Origin: Microbacterium sediminis
GTDB taxonomy: Bacteria > Actinomycetota > Actinomycetes > Actinomycetales > Microbacteriaceae
Assembly: GCF_004564075.1 (NCBI RefSeq)
Contig: NZ_CP038256.1
Location: 372,001 to 436,000 of the forward strand
Direction of reading: 5' to 3'
DNA length: 64,000 nucleotides
In this document: positions 27,833-36,815 of the stretch, piece after piece
Layout: each line of letters starts with the position of its first letter
Position numbering within the stretch: position 1 is the first letter of the stretch
Notes under the pieces: generated by a model
Told to the model about the DNA's origin: nothing
Databases searched by the model: none
Seen by the model: the letters and a program-made list of their open reading frames with translations, nothing else
Program-made: the position numbers and the translations under genes

Positions 27833-28320
27833 TGAAGCGCACGAGTCCGCTGGCGCTCGTCGTGGCCGCCCTGCTGGGCGGCGTGGTGGCGTTCGCCGCC
27901 GATCATCTGCTCACGCGCAGCGGCGGGGCCACCTTCACGCCCGCCGTGACCCTGCCGATCCTGCTCGTGCTGCTCGGCGCGGCGTGCCTCGCGCTGGCGT
28001 GGCCGATCCGGCGCGCCGTGAGCGACCCGAACGCGCCGCGCGTGGATCCGTTCCGCTCGTTGCGCGTGGCCGTGCTGTCGAAGGCATCGAGCATCGTCGG
28101 GGCCGCGCTCGGCGGGGCCGGGCTCGGGCTGCTCGCATATCTCGCCACACGGCCCGTCACCCCCGGGATAGGCTCGATGGGCACGATCATCGCGACCGCG
28201 GCGGCTGGCGCCGTCCTCATGGTCGCGGCGCTCGTCGCGGAACACTGGTGCACGCTTCCGAAGGATCCCGATGACCGAGAGCCAGACGACCCCGGAGCCG
28301 GCGCGCCCGCCGCACACTGA
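27832..28320 (+). CDS. DUF3180 membrane protein
   Basis: 162 aa with four hydrophobic segments (LALVVAALLGGVVAFAADHLL, PAVTLPILLVLLGAACLALAW, ASSIVGAALGGAGLGLLAYLA, IIATAAAGAVLMVAALVAEH) and an acidic C-tail. No known function. It always sits after folK in actinobacteria of this type (family knowledge). Its 3' end overlaps the next gene by 50 bp. Confidence 0.85.
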   Translation: MKRTSPLALVVAALLGGVVAFAADHLLTRSGGATFTPAVTLPILLVLLGAACLALAWPIRRAVSDPNAPRVDPFRSLRVAVLSKASSIVGAALGGAGLGLLAYLATRPVTPGIGSMGTIIATAAAGAVLMVAALVAEHWCTLPKDPDDREPDDPGAGAPAAH

Positions 28321-28942
28321 CGCTCCCACGCCCCCGCTGCCCCCGCTGCCGGCCGAGCAGGCCGCCGCCCTCGGCGGCCCGGCACCCGCAGCCCACACGG
28401 CGCCACACACGCCGGCGGTGCTCGACGAGGGAACCTTCACGCAGATCCGCGAGCCGCGGAACGAGGGGCGCCTGCCGCTCGACGGCGACTGGCACCAGAT
28501 CTCGCCGAAGTACGTGATCTCGCAGACGGTCCAGAACGCGATCTTCGTCGCGATCGTCGTCGTCGCCATGCTGGTGGTCGGGCTGGTGCTCGAGCAGCAC
28601 TGGGTGTGGTGGCCGGGTGGAGTGGTGCTGGCGATCACGATCGTGACCCAGATCGTCCTGCCGCGGCAGGCGCGAGCACTCGGCTACATGCTGCGCGAGG
28701 ACGACATCGTCTTCCGCAAGGGCATCCTCTGGCAGCGCGTGGTCGCCGTGCCCTACGGGCGCATGCAGCTCGTCGACATCACGCACGGCCCCATGGACCG
28801 CGCCTTCGGCATCGCCAAGCTCAAGATGGTCACCGCCGCGGCGACCACCGGCGTCGAGATCCCCGGCCTCTCGCAGCCAGCCGCCGAGGCGCTGCGCGAC
28901 ACCCTGATCCAGGTCGCCGAGACCCGACGGACCGGCCTGTGA
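28271..28942 (+). CDS. PH domain-containing membrane protein (YdbS-like)
   Basis: 223 aa: Pro/Ala-rich cytoplasmic N-terminus (about 60 residues), two TMs (NAIFVAIVVVAMLVVGLVLEQ; WWPGGVVLAITIVTQIVL), then a bacterial PH (bPH2) domain with RQARALGYMLREDDIVFRKGILWQRVVAVPYGRMQLVDITHGPMDRAFGIAKLKM. The start lies inside DUF3180 but has AAGGAT 7 nt upstream. It pairs with the next gene; such YdbS/YdbT pairs are linked to envelope stress or secretion in Firmicutes (family knowledge, role here unknown). Confidence 0.88.
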   Translation: MTESQTTPEPARPPHTDAPTPPLPPLPAEQAAALGGPAPAAHTAPHTPAVLDEGTFTQIREPRNEGRLPLDGDWHQISPKYVISQTVQNAIFVAIVVVAMLVVGLVLEQHWVWWPGGVVLAITIVTQIVLPRQARALGYMLREDDIVFRKGILWQRVVAVPYGRMQLVDITHGPMDRAFGIAKLKMVTAAATTGVEIPGLSQPAAEALRDTLIQVAETRRTGL

Positions 28943-30924
28943 CCGATCAGTTCACTCCGTCGCCGGCGCCCGAGGCGCCGCTGGCCGGCGGCGGCTCGTC
29001 GTCGCTGGCCGACGGTGACTGGCACCGTCTGCACCCGCTCACGCCGCTGTTCAAGGGCGGGATCGCGCTGATCATCGTGGTCGGCATCATCCTGGGCAAC
29101 CTGCGCGACCGGGTGATCTTCTGGTTCATCAGCGTCTTCGCCCCGCACGACCTCGAGGACGACGCCGTCGACTACGACGGCGGCGACCCGATCGGCTGGT
29201 TCCTCGACTGGACCGTCGTCAACAACATGATCCTCGTCGTGGCGCTGGGCGTGCTCGCCCTCGTCGCGATCGTGTGCGCGGGGTTCTGGGTGGCCTGGCG
29301 GGCGCATCAGTTCCGCATCACGGGCGAGCACGTCGAGGTGCGCAAGGGCATCATCTTCCGCACGCACCGCCGCGCGCCGCTGGACCGCGTGCAGGGCGTG
29401 AACCTCACCCGCCCGTTCCTGCCGCGCCTGATCGGCATGGCCAAGCTCGAGGTCGACGGCGCCGGCACCGACGCCAACGTGCCGCTGGAGTACCTGTCGA
29501 CGCGGCGCGCCGAGGAGGTGCGCTCCGACATCCTGCGCCTGGCCTCGGGGGCGCGGGCGGCCAAGCAGGCGCGGCGCGACGGCGTCGAGGTCACGCCGGA
29601 GGGGCGGCGGCTGCAGGCCACCGTCTCGGCCGGCGTGCACGAGCTGATCGAGGGCGCCGACCTCGCCGACGTCGCGCCCGAGAGCGTCGTGAAGCTGCCG
29701 GTGGGCCGGGTGATTGGCTCGCAGCTGCTCGAGAGCGTGTTCTGGATCGCCCTGTTCGGCGGCATCTTCCTCGTGACGATGGTGGCCCTCGTCCCCGTCG
29801 CGCTTGCCAACGAGGACGGCGAGGGCTTCGCGATCCTCGGGATCACGAGCCTGTCGACGGGCATCCCGATGGCGTTCACGGTGATCGGCGTGGTGTGGTC
29901 GGGCCTGTCGAAGGCGCTGCGCTACTCGATCGCCCCCACGCCCGACGGCGTGCGCGTGACCTTCGGCCTGCTCACCACGGTGACCCAGACGATCCCGCCG
30001 GGGCGCATCCACGCCGTCGAGCTCGTGCAGCCGCTGCTGTGGCGCCCGTTCGGCTGGTGGCGCATCAGCATCAACCGCGTCTCGGGTCAGAGCGCCGCCG
30101 CGCAGGCCTCCTCGTCGCAGCAACAGTTCAACCAGGTGCTGCCGGTGGGCACGCGCGACGACGCGATCCGCGTGCTGCAGCTGATCCTGCCGTTCCTGCC
30201 GCCCGAGGACCTGCCCTTCGTCGTCGATCACGGCATGTTCGGCCCCGTCGAGGGCGCCGATGACCCCTACCGCGTCATGGCCCCGCGCGCCCGCTGGCGC
30301 CGGCTCGCCTCGTGGCGCCGCCACGGCGCGATGGTCACCGGCTACAGCCTGCTCCTGCGCCGCGGCACCGTGTGGCGCCGTCAGGCCGTGTTCCCCCTCG
30401 CGCGCCTCCAGGGCGTCTCGATGTCGCAGGGGCCGATCTCGCGCGCACAGCGGGTCGGCTCGCTGCAGGCGCACGCCGTGACCGGCGCGGTGTCGGGCGC
30501 GCTCGTGGGTCTCGACCGCGCCGACCTGACCGCGCTCTTCGGCGAGGTGCGCCGGGGCGCGGTGGCCGCGGCGGCGGCCGATCGCACGCACCGCTGGGGC
30601 GAGAACGGCGGCGTCCCCGCGTACGCTCCGGCTCCGGCATACGCCCCGGCCCCGGGAGCCTGGCCCGCCGGTGCCGCGGCCCCGGGTTACGCTCCGGCTT
30701 ACGCGCCGCCCCAGGCCCCGGGGACGTGGCCCGCGGGTGCCGCGACGGCTCCGGCTTACGCCCCGCCCCCGGCCCCGGGGACGTGGCCCCCGGGTGCCGC
30801 GACGGCTCCCGGTGGCGCATGGCCCGTGCCGCAGCCGGGCGCGCCCGGGTGGGCGCCGGCCGGCTCGGGTGCTGCGGCGTCGCCGTCGCCGGCCGCTCCC
30901 GACGAGCCGGGGCGCTCCGCGTGA
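28939..30924 (+). CDS. Large PH domain-containing membrane protein (YdbT-like)
   Basis: 661 aa, GTG start overlapping the previous stop (GTGA). Two TMs early (GGIALIIVVGIILGNL; NNMILVVALGVLALVAIVCAGFW), a first bPH2 domain (FRITGEHVEVRKGIIFRTHRRAPLDRVQGVNLTRPFLPRLIGMAKLEVDGAG), two more TMs (about 265-330), a second PH domain (PDGVRVTFGLLTTVTQTIPPGRIHAVELVQPLLWRPFGWWRI), and a third, partial repeat (RRGTVWRRQAVFPLARLQGVSMSQGPISRAQRVGSLQAH). The last 100 residues are a Pro/Ala/Tyr/Trp repeat tail encoded by a 57-bp direct repeat. Confidence 0.88.
   Translation: MTDQFTPSPAPEAPLAGGGSSSLADGDWHRLHPLTPLFKGGIALIIVVGIILGNLRDRVIFWFISVFAPHDLEDDAVDYDGGDPIGWFLDWTVVNNMILVVALGVLALVAIVCAGFWVAWRAHQFRITGEHVEVRKGIIFRTHRRAPLDRVQGVNLTRPFLPRLIGMAKLEVDGAGTDANVPLEYLSTRRAEEVRSDILRLASGARAAKQARRDGVEVTPEGRRLQATVSAGVHELIEGADLADVAPESVVKLPVGRVIGSQLLESVFWIALFGGIFLVTMVALVPVALANEDGEGFAILGITSLSTGIPMAFTVIGVVWSGLSKALRYSIAPTPDGVRVTFGLLTTVTQTIPPGRIHAVELVQPLLWRPFGWWRISINRVSGQSAAAQASSSQQQFNQVLPVGTRDDAIRVLQLILPFLPPEDLPFVVDHGMFGPVEGADDPYRVMAPRARWRRLASWRRHGAMVTGYSLLLRRGTVWRRQAVFPLARLQGVSMSQGPISRAQRVGSLQAHAVTGAVSGALVGLDRADLTALFGEVRRGAVAAAAADRTHRWGENGGVPAYAPAPAYAPAPGAWPAGAAAPGYAPAYAPPQAPGTWPAGAATAPAYAPPPAPGTWPPGAATAPGGAWPVPQPGAPGWAPAGSGAAASPSPAAPDEPGRSA
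30714..30809 (+). repeat. 57-bp-period direct repeat encoding a Pro/Ala tail
   Basis: 39 bp at 30714-30752 recur at 30771-30809 with one mismatch, period 57 bp (19 codons, core APGTWPAGAATAPAYAPPP). Degenerate copies of the GCTCCGGCTTACGC unit extend upstream to about 30626. Confidence 0.8.
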
Positions 30925-31628
30925 GGCGCGACGGCCGACTCGGCGTCGGTGTCGTCGGTTCCGGCAGGGTCGGCCCGGTCGTCGGGGCGGCGCTCGCCGG
31001 CGCGGGCCACGCCCTCACGGGGCGCACCGCCGGCTCCGACGAGGAGCGCGCCTCCGCGATCCTGCCCGAGGTGCCGGTGCTCGAGGCGCCGGAGGTGCTG
31101 CGCCGCAGCGAGCTCGTGATCCTCGCCGTGCCGCGCGCCGACCTGCCCGGGATCGTCCGCGGCCTGGCCGACGCCGGGCACTGGCAGATGGGCCAGCTCG
31201 TGCTGCACACCGACGCCGCGCACGGCATCGAGGTGCTGCGCCCGGCGGCGGAGAAGGGGGCGATCCCGCTCGCCGTCCACCCGGCGATGACGTTCACGGG
31301 CACGTCGATCGACCTGCGGCAGCTCGCGGCCACCTATGCGGCGGTGACCGCGCCGGCGCCCGTGCTGCCGATCGCGCAGGCGCTCGCGGTGGAGCTCGGC
31401 TGCGAGCCGATCGTCATCGACGAGGAGGACCGCGCCGCGTACGCGGAGGCGATCGCGACCGCCAGCGAGTTCTCGCGGCAGATCGTGCAGCAGGCCACGG
31501 GCATCCTGCGCGGCATCGGCGTCGAGAACCCCGGCGGGTTCCTGTCGTCGCTCGTGCGGTCCACGGTCGATCACGCGCTCGCCGAGGCCAGCCCGGCGAT
31601 CCCGGATCTGCCGCCCGACCTGGACTGA
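30921..31628 (+). CDS. Rossmann-fold DUF2520 protein
   Basis: 235 aa; GTG start overlapping the previous stop. N-terminal NAD(P)-binding motif VGVVGSGRVGPVVGAALAGAGH, then LVILAVPRADLPGIV and the DUF2520 region HPAMTFTGTSIDLRQLAATYAA and YAEAIATASEFSRQIVQQA. The fold resembles ketopantoate/pyrroline-carboxylate reductases; the reaction is unknown. In many actinobacteria panC follows, but here lysS is next and panC is not seen. Confidence 0.88.
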   Translation: MRRDGRLGVGVVGSGRVGPVVGAALAGAGHALTGRTAGSDEERASAILPEVPVLEAPEVLRRSELVILAVPRADLPGIVRGLADAGHWQMGQLVLHTDAAHGIEVLRPAAEKGAIPLAVHPAMTFTGTSIDLRQLAATYAAVTAPAPVLPIAQALAVELGCEPIVIDEEDRAAYAEAIATASEFSRQIVQQATGILRGIGVENPGGFLSSLVRSTVDHALAEASPAIPDLPPDLD

Positions 31629-31667
31629 TCCCGCCCCGGCGTCTTGCGCCGGGCGCGTACGCCAAAG

Positions 31668-31715
31668 GTATGAGAAATGGCTGCCACGAGACATCGGAAC
31701 CGCGATTTCTCATAC
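31668..31715. promoter_or_regulatory. Long inverted repeat upstream of lysS
   Basis: Perfect 11-bp arms GTATGAGAAAT (31668-31678) and ATTTCTCATAC (31705-31715), 26-bp loop, with flanking AAAG/CTTT partly extending the match. AT-rich in a GC-rich region. Lies 152 bp before the lysS start and 81 bp before a -10-like TAGACT (31797-31802). Could be an operator or a terminator remnant for the folate/PH operon. Confidence 0.5.
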
Positions 31716-31866
31716 TTTCCGAGTCGCCGGCCGCCGCGGCCACGGGCCCGGCGGGCCGCTGTATGCCCGCCGAGAGTCGCAAACTCACCTGATCACTAGA
31801 CTGAAACCCGTCTTCCGCGGCCGCTCGGCCGCGATCCGCCTCCCGCACACGTCGAGGAACCCGCGC

Positions 31867-33387
31867 ATGTCCGAAACCCCCGCCGAGAACGCCGCCGCCG
31901 AGCCCGAAGAGGACATCTTCGAGCAGAAGGCCGTGCGCCTGGCGAAGCGCGAGCGGCTCATCGCCGAGCGCGACACCCCCGCGGGCGGCGCGTACCCGGT
32001 GTCGGTGCCGGTGACGACCACGATCGGCGCCCTGCGCGCGCAGTACGGCGACCTCGAGGCCGGCGCCGAGACGGGCCAGACCGCGTCGGTGGCGGGCCGC
32101 GTGGTCTTCAGCCGCAACACCGGCAAGCTCTGCTTCGCGTCGCTGCAGGCCGGCGACGGCTCGCGCATCCAGGCGATGGTGTCGCTCGCGAACGTCGGCG
32201 ACGACTCGCTCGCGCGCTGGAAGGAGCTCGTGGACCTCGGCGATCACGTCGCCGTCACGGGCGAGATCGTCTCGAGCCGTCGCGGCGAGCTGTCGATCAT
32301 GGTCAGCGACTGGCAGATCGCGGCCAAGGCCGTGCTGCCCCTGCCGAACCTCTACAACGACCTCAACGAGGAGACGCGGGTCCGCCAGCGCTACCTCGAT
32401 CTGATCGTGCGCGAGCAGGCCCGCACCACGGTGGTGGCGCGTGCCAAGGCGAACGCGAGCCTGCGGGCGACCTTCGCGGAGCACGACTTCCTCGAGGTCG
32501 AGACGCCCATGCTGCAGGTGCAGCCCGGCGGCGCCACCGCCCGCCCCTTCATCACGCACTCGAACGCGTTCGACACCGAGCTGTACATGCGCATCGCGCC
32601 GGAGCTGTACCTCAAGCGCGCGGTCGTGGGCGGCATCGATCGCGTCTTCGAGATCAACCGCAACTTCCGCAACGAGGGCGCCGACTCCACGCACAGCCCG
32701 GAGTTCGCGATGCTCGAGGCCTACCAGGCGTACACCGACTACAACGGCATCGCCGATCTCACCCAGGAGCTGATCCAGAAGGCCGCCGTCGCGGTCGCCG
32801 GGTCGACCACGGTGACCTGGGCCGACGGCACCGAGTACGACCTCGGCGGCGAGTGGGATCGCGTGTCGATGTACCCGTCGCTGTCGGAGGCGGCCGGCGT
32901 GGAGGTCACGCCGCAGACGTCGATGGACGAGCTGCTGGCCCTGGCCGAGCGCTCGGGCGTCGAGGTGCCGCCGCACGTGACCCACGGCAAGCTCGTCGAG
33001 GAGCTGTGGGAGCACTTCGTCAAGGCCCACCTGACGCGCCCCACGTTCGTGATGGATTTCCCCGTCGACACGAGCCCGCTCGTGCGCGAGCACCGGTCGA
33101 TTCCCGGCGTCGTGGAGAAGTGGGACCTCTACGTGCGCGGCTTCGAGCTCGCCACGGGCTACTCCGAGCTGGTCGACCCGGTCATCCAGCGCGAGCGCTT
33201 CGTGGAGCAGGCGGCCCTGGCCGACCGCGGCGATGACGAGGCCATGCGCATCGACGAGGACTTCCTGCGCGCGCTCGAGCACGGCATGCCGCCGACGGGC
33301 GGCATGGGCATGGGCATCGATCGCCTGCTCATGGCGATCACCGGCCTCGGCATCCGCGAGACGATCCTCTTCCCGCTCGTCAAGTAA
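31867..33387 (+). CDS. lysS: Lysyl-tRNA synthetase (class II)
   Basis: 506 aa. OB-fold anticodon domain (TASVAGRVVFSRNTGKLCFASLQAGDG), class II motif 1 around VETPMLQVQPGGATARPF, motif 2 FEINRNFRNEGADSTHSPEFAMLE with the ATP-binding Arg, and motif 3 GMGMGIDRLLMAITG. Complete at both ends. No T-box or other riboswitch is apparent upstream. Confidence 0.97.
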   Translation: MSETPAENAAAEPEEDIFEQKAVRLAKRERLIAERDTPAGGAYPVSVPVTTTIGALRAQYGDLEAGAETGQTASVAGRVVFSRNTGKLCFASLQAGDGSRIQAMVSLANVGDDSLARWKELVDLGDHVAVTGEIVSSRRGELSIMVSDWQIAAKAVLPLPNLYNDLNEETRVRQRYLDLIVREQARTTVVARAKANASLRATFAEHDFLEVETPMLQVQPGGATARPFITHSNAFDTELYMRIAPELYLKRAVVGGIDRVFEINRNFRNEGADSTHSPEFAMLEAYQAYTDYNGIADLTQELIQKAAVAVAGSTTVTWADGTEYDLGGEWDRVSMYPSLSEAAGVEVTPQTSMDELLALAERSGVEVPPHVTHGKLVEELWEHFVKAHLTRPTFVMDFPVDTSPLVREHRSIPGVVEKWDLYVRGFELATGYSELVDPVIQRERFVEQAALADRGDDEAMRIDEDFLRALEHGMPPTGGMGMGIDRLLMAITGLGIRETILFPLVK

Positions 33388-33415
33388 CCGCATCGCGTAT
33401 CGGCGGGTCGCCGCG

Positions 33416-34486
33416 TCACGCGACGGCCCGCTCGAAGGCCCACGCGGGCAGGTGCGCCGCGTCGAGGATCTCGCGCAGCAGCCCCGCCAGCCCGTGTTCG
33501 GGATCGCTGACGAGCGCACGCTCGACGTACCAGCCGGCGTGCGTCGAGTTTCCCAGCGCCCAGCTGATCCACCCCGCGCTGGCCAGCGCCCCGGCGCGGT
33601 AGCGGGCGGGCGCCCCCGCGGCGACGTATCGGGTCAGCTCGAGCGCGCGCCGCAGCCGTTCCGGGTCGGGCCGCGGCCCGTCGCCCGCGAGGCGCAAGGG
33701 CTCGTCCGGCACCGCGCGCTCGCCGCGCTGCCACCGCAACTGCCACTCCAGGGTGCGCTGCCCGCAGGCGAGATCGGCGCTCCACTGCGTGAGCGCGACG
33801 TCGCGGAGCAGGGGCGTGGCGAGCGTCACGGTCAGCACGGCCGCCTCGGCGGGGTGCAGGTCGGCCGGGTCCCACGAGAGCGCGTCCTCGAACACGCCGG
33901 TGAGGAAGTCCAGCGACGTGCGGCTCGAGGTGCCGCCCACCCCGCGCTCGCTGATGAGCGGCGCGAGCTCCTCGATCGCTTCGGCGACCCGGCGCCGGGC
34001 CGCCTTGCCGAGCTTCGGCAGCGCGGCGCCGGCGCGCTGGTCGGCGGAGACATCGTCCGCGGCATCGCCCCACGCGGCCGGCGCGATCTCGCCCAGGGGG
34101 CGCGGGCCGTCGTCGCCGTCGCAGGAGCCCCACCCGTCCGCCGCCACGAGGTGCGCGCCGTGCACGGCCAGGCCGCAGTCCCGCGCTCGCTCGCGCACGC
34201 GATCCACGAGCGCGCGATGGGTCGATCTCGCGGCGACGAAGGGGGTGTCGGCGTACACGACGATCGCGAGGGCGTCGGCGTCGCGCACGCGGCAGACCAT
34301 GCCGATCGCCGTGGCGGCGTACTGGGCGAGGTCGGCGTCGTGGGGCAGGTCGAGGCGCAGCACGCCGATGCTGCGGGTGCCGTGGAAGGGGACGAGCACG
34401 AGGCTCTCGCGCGGGGTGCATCCGGCGAGGTGGGGCAGCAGCGACAGGAACCGGTCGGGCGAGGGGGCGGGGAGAACGGTGGTCAT
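33416..34486 (-). CDS. DUF4192 domain-containing protein
   Basis: 356-aa soluble protein. The N-terminus LSLLPHLAGCTPRESLVLVPFHGTRSIGVLRLDLP is the DUF4192 signature, found almost only in actinobacteria. A helical C-terminal half follows (AGALASAGWISWALGNSTHAGWYVERAL, a TPR-like pattern seen in this family). The start ATG at 34486 gives MTTVLPAPSPDRF; the upstream frame is antisense. Role unknown. Convergent with lysS. Confidence 0.88.
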   Translation of the reverse strand: MTTVLPAPSPDRFLSLLPHLAGCTPRESLVLVPFHGTRSIGVLRLDLPHDADLAQYAATAIGMVCRVRDADALAIVVYADTPFVAARSTHRALVDRVRERARDCGLAVHGAHLVAADGWGSCDGDDGPRPLGEIAPAAWGDAADDVSADQRAGAALPKLGKAARRRVAEAIEELAPLISERGVGGTSSRTSLDFLTGVFEDALSWDPADLHPAEAAVLTVTLATPLLRDVALTQWSADLACGQRTLEWQLRWQRGERAVPDEPLRLAGDGPRPDPERLRRALELTRYVAAGAPARYRAGALASAGWISWALGNSTHAGWYVERALVSDPEHGLAGLLREILDAAHLPAWAFERAVA

Positions 34487-34621
34487 GCCCCGATGCTCCG
34501 CGCCGATCGCGCGGCCGGCGGGTTGTCCACAGCCGGATGCCGCCGGATCGCGCCGATCCGCGCCTGTGAGCGGCCGCTCGCTCCCAGGATCCGCGCCCGG
34601 GCGGGCGATTAGGATCGAGGC

Positions 34622-34807
34622 ATGGACAGCTACTGGGCAGCCGTGGTGTGGTCGCTCCTGCCGACGATCGTGATCGCCGGGCTGTTCTGGTTCGTGCTGC
34701 GCAGCATCCTGCGCTTCGACCGGACCGAGCGTCGCGCCTACGCCAAGATCGAGGCCGAGGAGCGCGCCAAGCGTGGGCTCCCGCCGCTGACGAAGCCCAC
34801 CGACTGA
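34622..34807 (+). CDS. Small single-pass membrane protein
   Basis: 61 aa: one TM (VVWSLLPTIVIAGLFWFVLRSIL) and a charged cytoplasmic tail (RFDRTERRAYAKIEAEERAK). The pattern is typical of small lysis- or envelope-associated actinobacterial membrane proteins with no known function. A -10-like TAGGAT (34610-34615) lies 7 nt before the ATG, suggesting a leaderless mRNA. A terminator follows at 34822. Confidence 0.82.
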   Translation: MDSYWAAVVWSLLPTIVIAGLFWFVLRSILRFDRTERRAYAKIEAEERAKRGLPPLTKPTD

Positions 34808-34821
34808 TCTCCGGATCGACG

Positions 34822-34857
34822 AAGCCCCGCACACCCTCGGAGGGAGATGCGGGGCTT
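34822..34857. terminator. Rho-independent terminator
   Basis: 10-bp arms AAGCCCCGCA / TGCGGGGCTT, 16-nt loop, then TTCGCG. Lies between convergent genes and can serve both. Confidence 0.8.
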
Positions 34858-34871
34858 TCGCGCGCCGGGCG

Positions 34872-35150
34872 TCAGTCGATCGCGTTGGGGTGCTTCGCGA
34901 GCGGGGTGACCTTCATCGTCATGTACGGGAACAGCGGGAAGCCGCTGAGGATCTCGTGGAGCTCGTCGTTGGAGGCGACGTCGAAGACCGAGTAGTTCGC
35001 GTACTCGCCGACCACGCGCCAGATGTGGCGGAAGCGGCCGTCGCGCTGCAGGGCCTGCGAGAACTCCTTCTCCGCCGCCTTGAGGCGGTCGCGCTCGTCG
35101 GCGGGCATCGATTCGGGGAAGGCGACGTCCATTCGGACCAGATACAGCAC
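34872..35150 (-). CDS. Muconolactone delta-isomerase-like protein
   Basis: 92 aa, the size of CatC. Core features: LYLVRMDVAFPESMPADERDRLKAAEKEFSQALQ, then HIWRVVGEYANYSVFDVASNDELHEILSGFPLFPYM, the CatC/ferredoxin-like alpha+beta fold. The GTG start at 35150 has AGGAG at the right distance; the longer frame lacks one. No other beta-ketoadipate genes are nearby, so the native substrate may differ. Confidence 0.85.
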   Translation of the reverse strand: MLYLVRMDVAFPESMPADERDRLKAAEKEFSQALQRDGRFRHIWRVVGEYANYSVFDVASNDELHEILSGFPLFPYMTMKVTPLAKHPNAID

Positions 35151-35261
35151 GGGATCTCCTTGGGATTCGGGAACGGATGCCACGATACCGATCGGCTCAC
35201 CCCGGCCGCGCTCGGCGGGTTCCCCGACGGCCGCCCGCTACGCTGAGGCGCGGAAGGACGG

Positions 35262-36746
35262 GTGCGTGTGGACGTTCTGAACGAGCTGTGGCGCGTTCTG
35301 GGGTCGTCGTGGTGGGCGATCCTCGTGTGGACGGTCGACATGGTCATCCGCATCGTCGCCGTGGTCATCGTGCCCCGCGATCGCAAGCCCACCTCCGCGA
35401 TGGCCTGGCTCCTCGCGATCTTCCTGCTGCCGACCGCGGGCCTGGCCCTGTTCCTGCTGATCGGCAGCCCCCGGCTGCCGCGCGCCCGCCGCCGCCGCCA
35501 GGCCCAGACGAACGAGTACATCCGCGAGACGAACGACCTGCTCGAGGGCGGCAGTCTCCGGCCCAACGAGCCGGAGTGGTTCACGCAGATCGTGCACATG
35601 AACCGCGAGCTCGGCGCGCTGCCGATCTCGGGCGACAACGGCGTGACGATCATCTCGGACTACCAGCGCAGCCTCGACGAGATGGCCGCGGCGATCCGAT
35701 CCGCACGTCGTTACGTGCACGTCGAGTTCTACATCCTCAAGTCCGACCCCTCGACCGAGGTGTTCTTCCGGGCGCTCGAGGACGCCTGCCGCCGCGGCAT
35801 CGAGGTGCGCGTGCTGCTGGATCACTGGGCGAACCTCGTCAAGCCGTTCCACCGCCGCACGCTGAAGCGGCTCGACCGGATGGGCGCCGACTGGCGATTC
35901 GCCCTGCCGATCCAGCCCCTCAAGGGCAAGTGGCAGCGGCCCGACCTGCGCAACCACCGCAAGCTCCTCGTCATCGACGGCGAGGTCGCGTTCCTCGGAT
36001 CGCAGAACATCACCGATCCGAGCTACAACCTGCGCGCCAACATCCGCCGCGGCCTGAAATGGGTCGACGTGATGGTGCGGCTCGACGGCCCCGTGGTCTC
36101 GAGCGTGGACGCGGTGTTCCTCTCTGACTGGTTCAGCGAGACCGACACCGTGCCGGAGGGCATCGAGCTGGCCCGCAAGGACTCCGGCACCGGCGATCTG
36201 GACTGCCAGGTGGTGCCCTCCGGGCCGGGATTCGAGTCCGAGAACAACCTGCGCCTCTTCCTCGCGCTCATCTACGCCGCCCGCGATCAGGTGGTCATGG
36301 TCAGCCCGTACTTCGTGCCCAACGAGGCGATGATGCAGGCCGTCGAGGCCGCGTGCGATCGCGGCGTGCGGGTCGAGCTGTTCGTCTCGGAGGTGGGCGA
36401 CCAAGCCGTCGTCTACCACGCGCAGCGCAGCTACTACGAGGCGCTGCTGCGCGCCGGCGTGCGCATCTGGCTCTACAGGGCGCCGTACATCCTGCACACC
36501 AAGAGCCTCTCGATCGACGAGGAGATCGCCGTGGTCGGATCGTCCAACATGGACGAGCGGTCGTTCGGTCTCAACCTCGAGGTCTCGCTCCTCGTGCGCG
36601 GCGAGGAGTTCGTGCGTCAGCTGCGCGAGGTCGAGGATCAGTACCGGCAGCACAGCCGCGAGCTGACGCTGTCGGAGTGGGCCGAGCAGCCGATCCGCTC
36701 GCGCATCCTCGACAACCTCGCCCGCCTCACCTCGGCCCTGCAGTAG
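35262..36746 (+). CDS. cls: Cardiolipin synthase (phospholipase D family)
   Basis: 494-aa membrane enzyme joining phosphatidyl groups to form cardiolipin. Two N-terminal TMs (WWAILVWTVDMVIRIVAVVIV; MAWLLAIFLLPTAGLALFLLIG). Two HKD motifs: NHRKLLVIDGEVAFLGSQN (about residue 226) and HTKSLSIDEEIAVVGSSN (about 412), each with the downstream Gly-Ser-x-Asn. Start GTG 35262 or 35268; both fit. Confidence 0.94.
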   Translation: MRVDVLNELWRVLGSSWWAILVWTVDMVIRIVAVVIVPRDRKPTSAMAWLLAIFLLPTAGLALFLLIGSPRLPRARRRRQAQTNEYIRETNDLLEGGSLRPNEPEWFTQIVHMNRELGALPISGDNGVTIISDYQRSLDEMAAAIRSARRYVHVEFYILKSDPSTEVFFRALEDACRRGIEVRVLLDHWANLVKPFHRRTLKRLDRMGADWRFALPIQPLKGKWQRPDLRNHRKLLVIDGEVAFLGSQNITDPSYNLRANIRRGLKWVDVMVRLDGPVVSSVDAVFLSDWFSETDTVPEGIELARKDSGTGDLDCQVVPSGPGFESENNLRLFLALIYAARDQVVMVSPYFVPNEAMMQAVEAACDRGVRVELFVSEVGDQAVVYHAQRSYYEALLRAGVRIWLYRAPYILHTKSLSIDEEIAVVGSSNMDERSFGLNLEVSLLVRGEEFVRQLREVEDQYRQHSRELTLSEWAEQPIRSRILDNLARLTSALQ

Positions 36747-36815
36747 GGCGGGACGGCTTCCCGAGTGCCGTCGTGTCGGCCCAGCGCCGCGCGGCGACGC
36801 GAACGCGCTCGGGAA

